NCBI GenBank assembly: GCA_013002465.1
Contig: JABDJO010000051.1
Location: forward strand, 1 to 36,325
DNA: 36,325 nucleotides
Origin: Silicimonas sp.
GTDB taxonomy: Bacteria > Pseudomonadota > Alphaproteobacteria > Rhodobacterales > Rhodobacteraceae
Direction: 5' to 3'
Numbering within the stretch: the first letter of the stretch is position 1; every line of letters begins with the position of its first letter. A model generated the notes under the pieces. That model ran no database searches and had not been told where the DNA came from. It saw only the letters and a list, made by a program, of their open reading frames with translations. A program made the position numbers and the translations under genes. Shown here in pieces: positions 24,762-33,283 of the stretch.

Positions 24762-24765
24762 GCCC

Positions 24766-25971
24766 ATGTTCCAGGACGCGCTGACGTTTCAGCTTGGCTA
24801 TAATGCCTCGCTCGTCACCATTGGTGCCGTGCTTTTGGGCATTGCGGCGGGAGTAACGGGGACATTTCTGTTCCTGCGAAAACGCGCCCTGGTCAGCGAT
24901 GCGATTGCCCACGCCACATTGCCGGGCGTCGGTCTGGCCTTTATCGCCATGACACTCATGGGCTTTGACGGGCGGAACCTGCCGGGATTGCTTTTGGGTT
25001 CCGCGATTTCGGCCATGCTTGGATTGATGGCGGTGCAGTGGCTGTCGTCGCGCACGCGGTTGTCGGAAGATGCCGCAATCGGTGCGGTGCTTTCGGTCTT
25101 TTTCAGCTTTGGCATCGTTCTTTTGACCGTCATCCAGACCATGTCCACGGGGCGACAGGCCGGGCTTGAAAGCTTTCTTTTGGGGTCCACCGCCGGCATG
25201 CTTTATTCCGACGCGCTTTTGATTGCTGTCGGGGGGCTGGCGGTGATGGCACTTGTGTTTGTGTTTCGCCGCCCGATGACGATGGTGTCGTTCGATCCGG
25301 GCTTTGCCGCGACCAGCGGCATGAACCTGGACCGCATCGACATGGTGATGATGGGGCTGGTGCTGGGCGTCACCGTCGTAGGGCTGAAGATCGTCGGCCT
25401 GATCATGATTGTGGCCCTTTTGATCATCCCGCCGGTGACGGCACGGTTCTGGACAGACCGCGCGGGGTATGTCGTGGCCTTTGCCGGGCTGTTTGGTGGC
25501 CTTTCGGCGTGGATCGGGGCCGCACTTTCGGCCAGTGCGCCGGACCTTCCGACTGGCCCATTGATTGTTCTGATCGCCTTTGCGATTTTCCTCGTGTCGA
25601 TGCTGCTTGCGCCCGGGCGGGGGTTGTTGTCGACCTACCTTCGACATCGGAAATTCCAGATCGGCGTTCATGTGCGCCAGGGATTGCTTGCCCTGGCCCA
25701 GGGCCTGCCGATCTATGAACCGCTGACGCTCAGGCTTTTGAGACGCGAAGGCCTGGCTCGGGCGGACGGTGTGGCGACCGAAAAAGGTGCGGCCCGCGCG
25801 GCCCGGGCGTTTCGGGACGAAAAACGGTGGGAGATTGCCCGCGCAACGCCGGAACTTGAACTGGCGGCGGCGCGCTATGACGGGCTGACCCGGATCGAAG
25901 ATGTGCTGACCGCCGACCAGATTACCGAGATTGATCACCGGATCGGACCGCCAAGCGAGGTAACCCCGTGA
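24766..25971 (+). CDS. sitC: Metal ABC transporter permease with C-terminal cytoplasmic extension
   Basis: An inner-membrane permease of the ABC-3 family, 401 aa. Roughly the first 285 residues hold seven to nine hydrophobic helices, with family segments LRKRALVSDAIAHATLPGVG and VGLKIVGLIMIVALLIIPP. After the last helix comes a hydrophilic tail of about 115 residues (from LRHRKFQIGVHVRQG). It reads like a reduced DtxR-type winged-helix region (LRREGLARADGVATEKGAAR and a terminal VLTADQITEIDHRIGPP). Such tails occur on some Mn/Fe permeases; a metal-sensing or docking role is inference. The stop overlaps the GTG of sitD by four bases (GTGA). Confidence 0.92.
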   Translation: MFQDALTFQLGYNASLVTIGAVLLGIAAGVTGTFLFLRKRALVSDAIAHATLPGVGLAFIAMTLMGFDGRNLPGLLLGSAISAMLGLMAVQWLSSRTRLSEDAAIGAVLSVFFSFGIVLLTVIQTMSTGRQAGLESFLLGSTAGMLYSDALLIAVGGLAVMALVFVFRRPMTMVSFDPGFAATSGMNLDRIDMVMMGLVLGVTVVGLKIVGLIMIVALLIIPPVTARFWTDRAGYVVAFAGLFGGLSAWIGAALSASAPDLPTGPLIVLIAFAIFLVSMLLAPGRGLLSTYLRHRKFQIGVHVRQGLLALAQGLPIYEPLTLRLLRREGLARADGVATEKGAARAARAFRDEKRWEIARATPELELAAARYDGLTRIEDVLTADQITEIDHRIGPPSEVTP

Positions 25972-26873
25972 CCGGTGCCGAGTTTGTTCCCTTTTCTTTG
26001 GTGCCCATGCTGATCGGGTGCCTTGCCGCCGTATCCTGCGCGCTTCCCGGCAATTTCCTGGTGCTGCGCCGTCAGGCCTTGATCGGTGACGCGATCAGCC
26101 ATGTCGTGCTTCCGGGCATCGTGGTCGCCTTTCTGTTGACCGGGGCTATTTCTACCTGGCCGATGCTGCTTGGGTCCGCTGCCGCCGCTTTGGTGGCCGT
26201 GGCCATGATCGAGGGTATTCGTCGCTTCGGACGAATTGAACCTGGCGCGGCCATGGGAGTGACATTTACGGCAATGTTTGCCGCCGGTGTCCTGCTTCTT
26301 GAGCAATCGGATACGTCCGGGGTTCATCTGGATGTCGAACACGCGCTATTCGGCAATCTGGAAAGCCTTATCTGGCTTGATGCAGAGGGCTGGGCGTCTC
26401 TCGTGGATCCCGTGGCGCTGGCTGGCCTGCCAACCGAGTTGTTCCGCATTGCGCTTGTCACGGGCTTGATTGGCGTTGGTCTGTTTCTTTTCTGGAGGCC
26501 GCTGGCCATTTCGACCTTCGACGAAGGCTTTGCGGGTACGCTTGATCTGCCGATCAGGGCCATCGGGCTGGGTCTGGTCATCGCTTCGGCCATTGCCGCG
26601 GTTGCTGCCTTCGATGCCGTGGGGTCGATCATCGTGATCGCGATGTTCATTTGCCCGCCCGCCGCCGCAAGGTTGATGACAAATCGGCTGGGTGTGCAGG
26701 TCGCCTGGTCGGTGATCTTTGCGCTGGTGTCGGCGGTTCTGGGGTTTGTGCTGGCAGGCTATGGCCCCCTGTGGCTGGGCTATGACAACGCGGTCAGTGC
26801 CGCTGGCATGATCGCCACCGTGTCCGGACTTATCCTGGCCGCCACGGCTCTTTTCGGGCCAGAAAGACGCTAA
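25968..26873 (+). CDS. sitD: Metal ABC transporter permease
   Basis: The second ABC-3 permease, 301 aa, without the long tail seen on sitC. It has about eight hydrophobic helices, the family segment LRRQALIGDAISHVVLPGI, the loop EPGAAMGVTFTAMFAAGVLL, and FDAVGSIIVIAMFICPPAAA matching the coupling region. It starts with GTG overlapping the sitC stop. Its TAA overlaps the convergent Lrp-type gene's stop (CTAA), leaving no room for a terminator between them. SitC and SitD probably form a heterodimeric channel. Confidence 0.93.
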   Translation: MTGAEFVPFSLVPMLIGCLAAVSCALPGNFLVLRRQALIGDAISHVVLPGIVVAFLLTGAISTWPMLLGSAAAALVAVAMIEGIRRFGRIEPGAAMGVTFTAMFAAGVLLLEQSDTSGVHLDVEHALFGNLESLIWLDAEGWASLVDPVALAGLPTELFRIALVTGLIGVGLFLFWRPLAISTFDEGFAGTLDLPIRAIGLGLVIASAIAAVAAFDAVGSIIVIAMFICPPAAARLMTNRLGVQVAWSVIFALVSAVLGFVLAGYGPLWLGYDNAVSAAGMIATVSGLILAATALFGPERR

Positions 26874-27346
26874 ACCGGCAACGGGCCGTCGGTTTTCAAC
26901 TGATCCATGACAATCTGGCTATGCACCCGCGCGACGGCGGAATGGGGCAGCAGGACCTCGTGAACGAGGGTGTTCAACTCTCCAAGGTCGGCGCAGTAGA
27001 TGCGCAACAAGAAATCCGCCTCGCCGGTCAGGGTCCAGACGCTTGTAATCTCGGGCCGGGTTTCCAGAATGCGGGTGAAGGTCTTGACCTGGTCGGGGGC
27101 GTGCGTGGCCATTTCCACCGATACAAACGCCTGAATGGCAAGGCCAAGTTGCTGAGGGGAAAGCTTTGCCCGATAGCCTTCGATAAATCCTGCCGCTTCC
27201 AGCCGCTGCCGCCGCCGCCCGATTTGACTGGGCGACAGGTGAAGCATGTGGCCAAGCTGTTCTGATGTGAGTTGCGCGTCTTTTTGCAAGGCGGCCAATA
27301 GACGTACATCTGTATGATCCAGGTCATTCATGCGGGTATCTTGCAT
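26870..27346 (-). CDS. Lrp/AsnC family transcriptional regulator
   Basis: A 158-aa Lrp-type regulator. The N-terminal helix-turn-helix is LTSEQLGHMLHLSPSQIG followed by RRRQRLEAAGFIEGY. The C-terminal RAM domain has LAIQAFVSVEMATH, RPEITSVWTLTGEADFLLRI and VHEVLLPHSAVARVHSQIV, the ligand-binding and assembly part. It is divergent from hpd with a 121-base gap, the usual arrangement of a local amino-acid-responsive regulator, so it likely controls hpd in response to tyrosine or phenylalanine (inference). A second ATG at 27331 (MNDLDHTDV) is an equally possible start; neither has a strong ribosome site. Confidence 0.92.
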   Translation of the reverse strand: MQDTRMNDLDHTDVRLLAALQKDAQLTSEQLGHMLHLSPSQIGRRRQRLEAAGFIEGYRAKLSPQQLGLAIQAFVSVEMATHAPDQVKTFTRILETRPEITSVWTLTGEADFLLRIYCADLGELNTLVHEVLLPHSAVARVHSQIVMDQLKTDGPLPV

Positions 27347-27429
27347 AATTATTCACTAATTCACAATATTCATGCGTTAGGTGCCAATTGAATGGCGCAA
27401 GAAACGCAGAACGCGCATGTTCGATGGCT

Positions 27430-27442
27430 TAGAACTGTTCTA
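27430..27442. promoter_or_regulatory. Perfect palindrome TAGAACTGTTCTA between lrp-type gene and hpd
   Basis: A 13-base perfect palindrome with a central T, 25 bases before the hpd start codon. Its place in a divergent regulator-target gap makes it a candidate operator, presumably for the Lrp-type regulator, although Lrp sites are usually looser and AT-rich. It could also be a promoter-proximal site for another factor. Confidence 0.35.
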
Positions 27443-27467
27443 GGCGCAAAATCATGAGGCACAAAAA

Positions 27468-28571
27468 ATGGGTCCGTTCCCCCACGATACCCCGAAGGCA
27501 ACGATTTCCCCGGACAATCCCGCCGGAACCGATGGGTTTGAGTTCGTCGAATTCGCCCATCCTGACCCGTCGGCCCTCCGCGATCTGTTTGCCAGCATGG
27601 GATATTCCCATGTGGCCACCCACAAGACCATGGCGGTCGAACTTTGGCAGCAGGGCGACATCACCTATGTGATCAATGCCGAACCGGGGACCCATGCGGC
27701 AGCGTTCATCGAACAACACGGGCCTTGCGCGCCTTCGATGGCCTGGCGTGTGGTAGATTCCCAACTTGCGCTGCAACATGCCGTCGAACGTGGTGCCGAA
27801 GAATACACCGGCCCCGGCAAGACCATGGATGTGCCCGCGATCATCGGTATTGGCGGCAGCCTGATCTATCTGATCGACCAGTATTACGAAACCTCGCCCT
27901 ACAACGACGAATTCAATTGGATCGCCGCATCAAAGCCCGAAGGCGTCGGATTCTGGTATCTCGACCACCTGACGCACAATGTCTTCAAGGGGAACATGGA
28001 TGTCTGGTTCCACTTCTATGGGGATCTGTTCAATTTCAAAGAGATCCGGTTTTTCGACATTGAAGGGAAGTTCACCGGGCTGCTCAGCCGTGCCCTGACC
28101 TCGCCCTGCGGCAAGATCCGCATTCCGATCAACGAAGACCGGGGCGAAACCGGGCAGATCGTCAATTACCTGAAAAAGTACAAGGGCGAAGGCATTCAAC
28201 ACATCGCCGTTGGCGCCCGCGATATCTATGCCGCCACCGACGCGATCCACGAAAAAGGCATCCGTTTCATGCCACCACCACCCGCGACCTACTACACGTT
28301 GTCGAAGGACCGGGTCGAAGGGCATCAGGAGCCTTTGGACAAGCTGAAAAAGCACGGGATCCTGATCGACGGCGAAGGGGTCGTGGATGGCGGTGAAACG
28401 CGGATCCTGCTACAGATATTCTCGAAAACCGTCATTGGCCCGATCTTTTTCGAGTTCATTCAGCGAAAGGGCGACGACGGTTTTGGCGAGGGGAATTTCA
28501 AGGCCCTGTTTGAATCGATTGAGGCCGAAGAGATTGCCGAAGGCGCCTATGGTGAGGTCGCCGCGGAATAG
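27468..28571 (+). CDS. hpd: 4-hydroxyphenylpyruvate dioxygenase
   Basis: A non-haem Fe(II) dioxygenase converting 4-hydroxyphenylpyruvate to homogentisate in tyrosine breakdown. The 367-aa length is standard for bacterial HPPD. The iron ligands of the 2-His-1-Glu site are visible: His in WYLDHLTHNV, His in GEGIQHIAVGARD, and Glu in GPIFFEFIQRKGDDGFGEGN. The helix that gates the active site is the GNFKALFESIE segment. The start ATG gives MGPFPHDTPKA, with GAGGCA upstream. No hmgA or fahA lies next to it in the window. A perfect 12-base palindrome directly follows the stop. Confidence 0.97.
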   Translation: MGPFPHDTPKATISPDNPAGTDGFEFVEFAHPDPSALRDLFASMGYSHVATHKTMAVELWQQGDITYVINAEPGTHAAAFIEQHGPCAPSMAWRVVDSQLALQHAVERGAEEYTGPGKTMDVPAIIGIGGSLIYLIDQYYETSPYNDEFNWIAASKPEGVGFWYLDHLTHNVFKGNMDVWFHFYGDLFNFKEIRFFDIEGKFTGLLSRALTSPCGKIRIPINEDRGETGQIVNYLKKYKGEGIQHIAVGARDIYAATDAIHEKGIRFMPPPPATYYTLSKDRVEGHQEPLDKLKKHGILIDGEGVVDGGETRILLQIFSKTVIGPIFFEFIQRKGDDGFGEGNFKALFESIEAEEIAEGAYGEVAAE

Positions 28572-28612
28572 ACTGACGTCAGTACCAGGCGTGCGGATGG
28601 ATCGTGCGCCGA

Positions 28613-30796
28613 TCAGCCCTTGGGCATGCTCAGGGACAGGGTGCGGTTGCCCTTGCGATACAGCAGTTCGGAATCCGTGATCTTCGCCACGGTACCGCCA
28701 TCGACGCGGTCGCCGACCTTCACCTTGACGAACCGGCCAGACGACAACCGTACCAGGGCGCGCCGATCTGCCGGGGCCCCATAAACCCCGACAAGGTTGA
28801 CCTTGTTCAGTCGGATCGCGTTCTCAACCGTCGCTTGCCGGGCGACCGAGGCGCTCGAAGGGATGGCCAGCCGGGGGGTGTCCTGTGGGCGGATCTCGGG
28901 TTCGGCATCGGACTCTAGCGCTGCTTCAATGGCTGAAGAGGTGTCGGGGGTTTCATAATCAAGCGAAGCCGTCAGGCGTTCGGCGTCACGTTGCACGATG
29001 GTTGTTGCAACGATGGCGTCAAAATCCTGCGGCCTACCGCGCGGCGCAAGGGACGTCGCAACCGCCAGTTCCGTCGCCGGAGCCGGCTCGGTTTCGCGGA
29101 TGGCAACGGTCTGAGCGGACTCCGGGCGCGGCGGGGGCTTCAGTTCGGCAAGTTCGCTTCGCGATCTGCCTCCAAAGCGTTGGCGCTCGATGGCCTCGAC
29201 AAACTTCACGGGTCGCTGACTTGGGGACGTGTCGGGTAGTGCCGCAGCGAAAGTCGTCGGTCTTGGAAGCCCGGGGTTGGACGTTTCGACCTCACTGGCC
29301 GGGTCACCTTCGCCCGGCACCTCGATCAAATCGGCTAATGCTTCTTCCACAGCGGTCGAGGCGTCGATGCCGGCAATCTCGGTTGTCGCCGGGTCAATTT
29401 CCGGCGGTGGTGCAGGTTGTGGCAAGGCATCGGCTGACAACCCCTGAACACTGGGCAGAGCGATGGCGTCAAAAGACAAGTCGCTGCGTTCTATCGAGGC
29501 GATATAGATACCGTCGGTCGTCTCGGCCACCTCATCCGATGGATCGGGGCCGGGAAAGGGGGCGGTGGTCTGGATAAGGGCAAAAGCCTCGGGCGAAGGC
29601 GTTCCGGGCACACTTGGATCATAGGCCGGCAAGCCTTCACCGGATCGCAGGGCCGACACCAACCGGGGTGCTTCCACGATCAGTGGCTGTTCATCCAGTG
29701 TTGCGATCTGGGGGATGTCGTCCGTTTCAAGCGCCGCCAGGTCCGACACGCTGCGCGCGGCCGAGGGCTGCGGCAAATCCGGCAGGTCATCGGTTTCTGG
29801 AAGTGCGGCGATGTCGGTTTTTTCGGGTGTTTCCGGGGCAGGCTCCAGCGCCGACTGGCCGTCGCTTGGCGTGGTCGCCTCGGTCACGGGCTGGATCGGT
29901 GCGCTTCCCGGGCCAAGCGGCAGAAGCTTCCAGACCAGCATGGCAATGCCAACCGTCAACAAGAAGGCAACCGCGAAAATCGCGGCGGTCCGCAAGATCG
30001 ATGGCCCCTGACGGTGCACCTTGACGGATGCGGTTGGCGCAAGACTGGCCACATGATCCGATACTGAAGCAGCGGCGATGTCCGTGCGAACACGCGGCGG
30101 CGCCGACGGTGCCGAAATTGGGCGACCGGGGTTCAGCGGCGCTTCGGGTGGGGCGTTGACCTGCATGACCGGTGTCGTGTCTTCGACGCGGATTACAGGA
30201 TCGCTGGCCGCCGGTATCGCTTCGGCGGGGACATCCGGGGCGGCGGGCGGCGGAGGTCTTGAAGGTTGGCGGGCTGTAACGAACTGGACCGGAATCTCTT
30301 CGGTTTCGTCACTGCCGCCGGGGTCTTCGTCGAAGATGCTGTGACTGGTAAAATCGGGATTGCGCGGAAAATCCTCGGGTTCAGCCAGCGAGGAAAATCC
30401 GCCGACGGGCAGGTTGCGCACCTCAGCGAAAGCTGCGGCCTCGTCCAGAGTTTCCAGCGCGATGGCCGCGACGCGCGCCGTATTCGGCGCGGTCATTTCC
30501 CAATCCAGATCCAGTTCTTCGCGCGGATAGGGTGTCCGGCCCGCCATGGCCAGGTCAATTTCGGCGGCGGCGTGGGTATTGGATGAAACCTCGACATCGG
30601 TGTACAAGATCTGGTCGCGCGGCAAGAACAGCTCGACCGGCGCATCGCCGTCGATCTGTTCAACCATCGCCAACAGGCGATCCTCGATGTCTGCTCCGTC
30701 GATCTTTTCTACGGCGATTTCCCGCCAGTCTGCCCCTTCCCGGCGCATCAACCGGACGGCGGCCATGTCAAGATCGAAACCCCACTTGGTGCTCAT
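28613..30796 (-). CDS. Single-pass membrane protein, GspL-like N terminus and GspC/PilP-like C terminus
   Basis: A 727-aa protein I cannot name. Residues 1-145 look like the cytoplasmic ASKHA-type domain of GspL/PilM: VELFLPRDQILYTDVEV, AEIDLAMAGRTPYPREELDL and RVAAIALETLDEAAAFAEV. Residues about 150-265 are a Pro/Ala/acid-rich linker. One membrane helix follows at about 268-290 (AAIFAVAFLLTVGIAMLVWK). Then comes a long disordered Pro/Glu/Asp-rich periplasmic stretch. The final 70 residues resemble the GspC/PilP homology region: NKVNLVGVYGAPADRRALV, GRFVKVKVGDRVDGG, ITDSELLYRKGNRTLSL. This merges two type II secretion inner-membrane parts in one chain, with no other gsp/pil gene nearby. The start is MSTKWGFDLD; codons further upstream add 35 unrelated residues. 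Confidence 0.75.
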   Translation of the reverse strand: MSTKWGFDLDMAAVRLMRREGADWREIAVEKIDGADIEDRLLAMVEQIDGDAPVELFLPRDQILYTDVEVSSNTHAAAEIDLAMAGRTPYPREELDLDWEMTAPNTARVAAIALETLDEAAAFAEVRNLPVGGFSSLAEPEDFPRNPDFTSHSIFDEDPGGSDETEEIPVQFVTARQPSRPPPPAAPDVPAEAIPAASDPVIRVEDTTPVMQVNAPPEAPLNPGRPISAPSAPPRVRTDIAAASVSDHVASLAPTASVKVHRQGPSILRTAAIFAVAFLLTVGIAMLVWKLLPLGPGSAPIQPVTEATTPSDGQSALEPAPETPEKTDIAALPETDDLPDLPQPSAARSVSDLAALETDDIPQIATLDEQPLIVEAPRLVSALRSGEGLPAYDPSVPGTPSPEAFALIQTTAPFPGPDPSDEVAETTDGIYIASIERSDLSFDAIALPSVQGLSADALPQPAPPPEIDPATTEIAGIDASTAVEEALADLIEVPGEGDPASEVETSNPGLPRPTTFAAALPDTSPSQRPVKFVEAIERQRFGGRSRSELAELKPPPRPESAQTVAIRETEPAPATELAVATSLAPRGRPQDFDAIVATTIVQRDAERLTASLDYETPDTSSAIEAALESDAEPEIRPQDTPRLAIPSSASVARQATVENAIRLNKVNLVGVYGAPADRRALVRLSSGRFVKVKVGDRVDGGTVAKITDSELLYRKGNRTLSLSMPKG

Positions 30797-30918
30797 GCAT
30801 GACAGATACCATGGCTCATATTGTTCGTCACGTACGTTGACCCACAAAATTTGCATCTCGACGCGGAATTTTGCCGCACTACACTGATTGCTATTCCGCA
30901 CCCCGAAGGAGCCCTGCC

Positions 30919-31617
30919 ATGCGATTTGCCGCGACCATACTGACCCTTTTTCTGGTCACATCCCCGCTCGCCGCCAAGGCCGAGGAAATCCGCGAAATCA
31001 TCGTGACCGGCGAGGGGCGCGTCAGCACAGAACCCGACATGGCCGTGATCAGCCTTGGCGTCACGCGCGAGGCGCGCACGGCGTCCGAGGCGATGAAGGA
31101 CGCAAATGTTGCGGTCGCCAAGGTTTTGGAAGATGTCGAAAAGGCGGGTGTCTTGCCGCGCGACGTTCAAACGGCGTCGATCAGCCTTTCGCCTCGCTGG
31201 GATCACAGCAAGAACAACGCACCGCCGCAGGTGACGGGATATGTGGCGTCGAACACGCTGTCGGTCCGGGTGCGTGACCTGGATCTGTTGGGCGGCCTTT
31301 TGGACACGGTCGTCGGGTCCGGGGCCAACACCATGAATGGCCTTGGCTTCAGGGTCGCCGATCCACGTCCTTTGGAAGACGAGGCACGCGTTGCGGCGGT
31401 GAATGACGCAAGGGCCAAAGCCGGTCTTCTGGCCGAAGCTGGCGGTGCGCGACTTGGTCCGGTGCGCACCATTACCGAAGGCGCGGTGCAGGTTCCCGGG
31501 ATGCCGATCGCCCAAGGCCGGATGATGATGGAATCTTCGGCCGTGCCGGTTGCGACGGGCGAAATCGACATCCGTGTATCGGTGACAGTGGTCTTTTCGA
31601 TCGAGGACGACGACTAG
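30919..31617 (+). CDS. Exported SIMPL (DUF541) domain protein
   Basis: A 232-aa periplasmic protein with a Sec signal (MRFAATILTLFLVTSPLAAKA-EE). The body is the SIMPL/DUF541 fold: IIVTGEGRVSTEPDMAVISL, the helix EAMKDANVAVAKVLEDV, VQTASISLSP, GYVASNTLSVRVRDLDLLG, and FRVADPRPLEDEARVAAVNDARAKAGLLAE. Family members are oxidative-stress-related periplasmic or outer-membrane proteins of uncertain function. The ATG has AAGGAG eight bases upstream. It is divergent from the GspL/GspC-like gene, and its stop codon overlaps that of the convergent universal stress gene (CTAG). Confidence 0.92.
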   Translation: MRFAATILTLFLVTSPLAAKAEEIREIIVTGEGRVSTEPDMAVISLGVTREARTASEAMKDANVAVAKVLEDVEKAGVLPRDVQTASISLSPRWDHSKNNAPPQVTGYVASNTLSVRVRDLDLLGGLLDTVVGSGANTMNGLGFRVADPRPLEDEARVAAVNDARAKAGLLAEAGGARLGPVRTITEGAVQVPGMPIAQGRMMMESSAVPVATGEIDIRVSVTVVFSIEDDD

Positions 31618-32450
31618 TGCGCCATCAGTACCGGCACCTCCGACTCTTCCAGCATGTTGCGCGTCGTACCGCCAAGAATGGATTCCCGAAACCTTGAATG
31701 GCCGTAGGCGCCCATCACCAACATGTCTGCGCCCAGATCGTCGATGTGGCGCAGTATCACTTCGGACACCTTCGGCATGGTCTTGGCAACAACTGAAATC
31801 TCGACTGTCACACCATGTCGGCTAAGAAGTTCCGCCAGTTGTGTGCCCGGATCGGCCATGCCATCTGCCTGGCTGGGGTCGACAACGGCGATGTCGACTT
31901 CTGCCGCCCGCTTCAACATTGGCAAGGCCGCGCGGATTGCCGCCAGTGCCTCGGTCGACTGGTTCCAGGCGATAACGATCTTCTTGCCGTCCGGGCAGGA
32001 CGACGCACCTTTCGGCATGACCAGCATCGGCGTGCGGCTGGAAAACAAAGCGGCCTCGACCACCGCCACATCTTCGGCGTTCCGCCCCGGGCCATAGGGT
32101 TGCGGCATGACGACCAGATCAGACAGGGCGGCGAAACGTGCAAGCACCTGCGCAACAGACCCGACGGGTGCGGCGATCGTCTGCATCCCCCAGGGGACCG
32201 TGGTGTTGTCCAGCACTGCCTTGGCACCGGCTTCCGCTTCGGCCAGATCGTCAAGAGCGTCCGACATGGCGCCCTGAACCAGGATGGACGTGCCGCCGCC
32301 AAAGTAGGTTTCCGGCGGCAAGCGTTCGATGCCCAGGGCCAAAACGTTCAGATGGGCCCCTTCGCGTTCAGCAAGTTCAAGCGCCGCAGCCAGATGCGCG
32401 CCGTCCAGCTCGGGGTTGCGAAACATTGTCACAAGCGTCTTGTAGCCCAT
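31614..32450 (-). CDS. Universal stress protein, tandem UspA domains
   Basis: A 278-aa cytoplasmic protein with two UspA folds. The first (MGYKTLVTMFRNPELDG, ALSDLVVMPQPYGPG, TPMLVMPKG) lacks a clear ATP loop. The second begins KKIVIAWNQSTEALAAI and ends with the nucleotide loop GADMLVMGAYGHSRFRESIL followed by GGTTRNMLEES, close to the G-2x-G-9x-G(S/T) pattern, so it may bind ATP. The ATG follows AGAGGAGG. It sits downstream of azoR on the same strand with a 68-base gap, perhaps cotranscribed as a stress pair. Confidence 0.92.
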   Translation of the reverse strand: MGYKTLVTMFRNPELDGAHLAAALELAEREGAHLNVLALGIERLPPETYFGGGTSILVQGAMSDALDDLAEAEAGAKAVLDNTTVPWGMQTIAAPVGSVAQVLARFAALSDLVVMPQPYGPGRNAEDVAVVEAALFSSRTPMLVMPKGASSCPDGKKIVIAWNQSTEALAAIRAALPMLKRAAEVDIAVVDPSQADGMADPGTQLAELLSRHGVTVEISVVAKTMPKVSEVILRHIDDLGADMLVMGAYGHSRFRESILGGTTRNMLEESEVPVLMAH

Positions 32451-32518
32451 GCCGTCCTCCTCTGATTACGGCGGTAAGCATACACGGCTGCGGCGTTTTT
32501 TCCTTGCGTTGGATCAAT

Positions 32519-33115
32519 TCACGCGGCCAGGGGCAACGCTGAAACATCTGTTCGGGCAGCGGCCAGAGAGCCCTCGGAATCCCGCGCCAGGTTATCTGCG
32601 GCAATGAATTGCACATCGGTTATGCCCAGAAACCCAAGTATGTGGCGAAGATACCCGGTGGCGAAGTCCATTTCGGAGCCGACTTTGGTTCCGCCCGAAG
32701 CAACGCTGACGATTGCCCGCTTGCCTTCCAAAAGGCCCACAGGGCCGGTGTCTGTATATCGGAACGTGACACCCGCGCGCGAGATCTGGTCGATCCAGGT
32801 CTTCAACGTTGCAGGCACTCCGAAGTTATAGATCGGCATCCCGATCACCAACACATCGGCGCCTTGAACTTCGGCGATCAACTGATCTGACAGCTCAAGC
32901 GCGTCAGTCTGGGCCTTTGTTCGAGCATCCGGGTCGGCAAAGTTGGCCTCGACCCAGGTGGGCGTGATCTGTGGAAGAGCAGTCGAAAGGTCGCGGTGAT
33001 TGACTTCAATCTCGGATCCGGCCGCAAGTCGGTCCAGGACGTTATTGTTCAGAGCACGCGTCACAGACGCATCCCCACGAGCCGAGGCGTCAATACGAAG
33101 AATGGTGGTTGTCAT
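32519..33115 (-). CDS. azoR: FMN-dependent NADH-azoreductase
   Basis: A flavodoxin-fold quinone/azo reductase, 198 aa. It uses NADH and FMN to reduce azo compounds and quinones, often as protection against electrophiles. Family motifs are ILRIDASARGDASVTRAL (FMN phosphate loop), the flavin segment VIGMPIYNFGVPATLKTWID, RAGVTFRYTDTGPVGLLEGK, and SVASGG. It is divergent from a LysR regulator (168-base gap), a common arrangement where the regulator senses the electrophile. The start ATG gives MTTTILRIDA. Confidence 0.95.
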   Translation of the reverse strand: MTTTILRIDASARGDASVTRALNNNVLDRLAAGSEIEVNHRDLSTALPQITPTWVEANFADPDARTKAQTDALELSDQLIAEVQGADVLVIGMPIYNFGVPATLKTWIDQISRAGVTFRYTDTGPVGLLEGKRAIVSVASGGTKVGSEMDFATGYLRHILGFLGITDVQFIAADNLARDSEGSLAAARTDVSALPLAA

Positions 33116-33169
33116 GGTGTGGTTCCTTCAAATTCGATTAAGCCGAACCTAGGTATTCCCCGAGCGGGT

Positions 33170-33184
33170 AAAACTGGCCGTTTT
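33170..33184. promoter_or_regulatory. Inverted repeat AAAAC-N5-GTTTT in the azoR/lysR gap
   Basis: AAAACTGGCCGTTTT is a short dyad (5-bp arms) with the length and T-N11-A-like symmetry used by LysR-type regulators. It lies 54 bases from the azoR start on the divergent side. It is suggestive only, because short AT dyads occur by chance. Confidence 0.3.
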
Positions 33185-33283
33185 CACACGGCATCTGTGC
33201 AATTTTGCGTGATGAGCGGTGTTTCATATTGGACTATACGTTTTTTCGCACCAAAGATGCAGGCATCACAGCAGGGGATGTAC

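Noticed and set aside
24682..25938. A 418-codon open frame on the minus strand opposite sitC
   Set aside because: It is rich in His, Gln, Arg and Lys because it mirrors membrane-helix codons; sitC on the plus strand is unambiguous.
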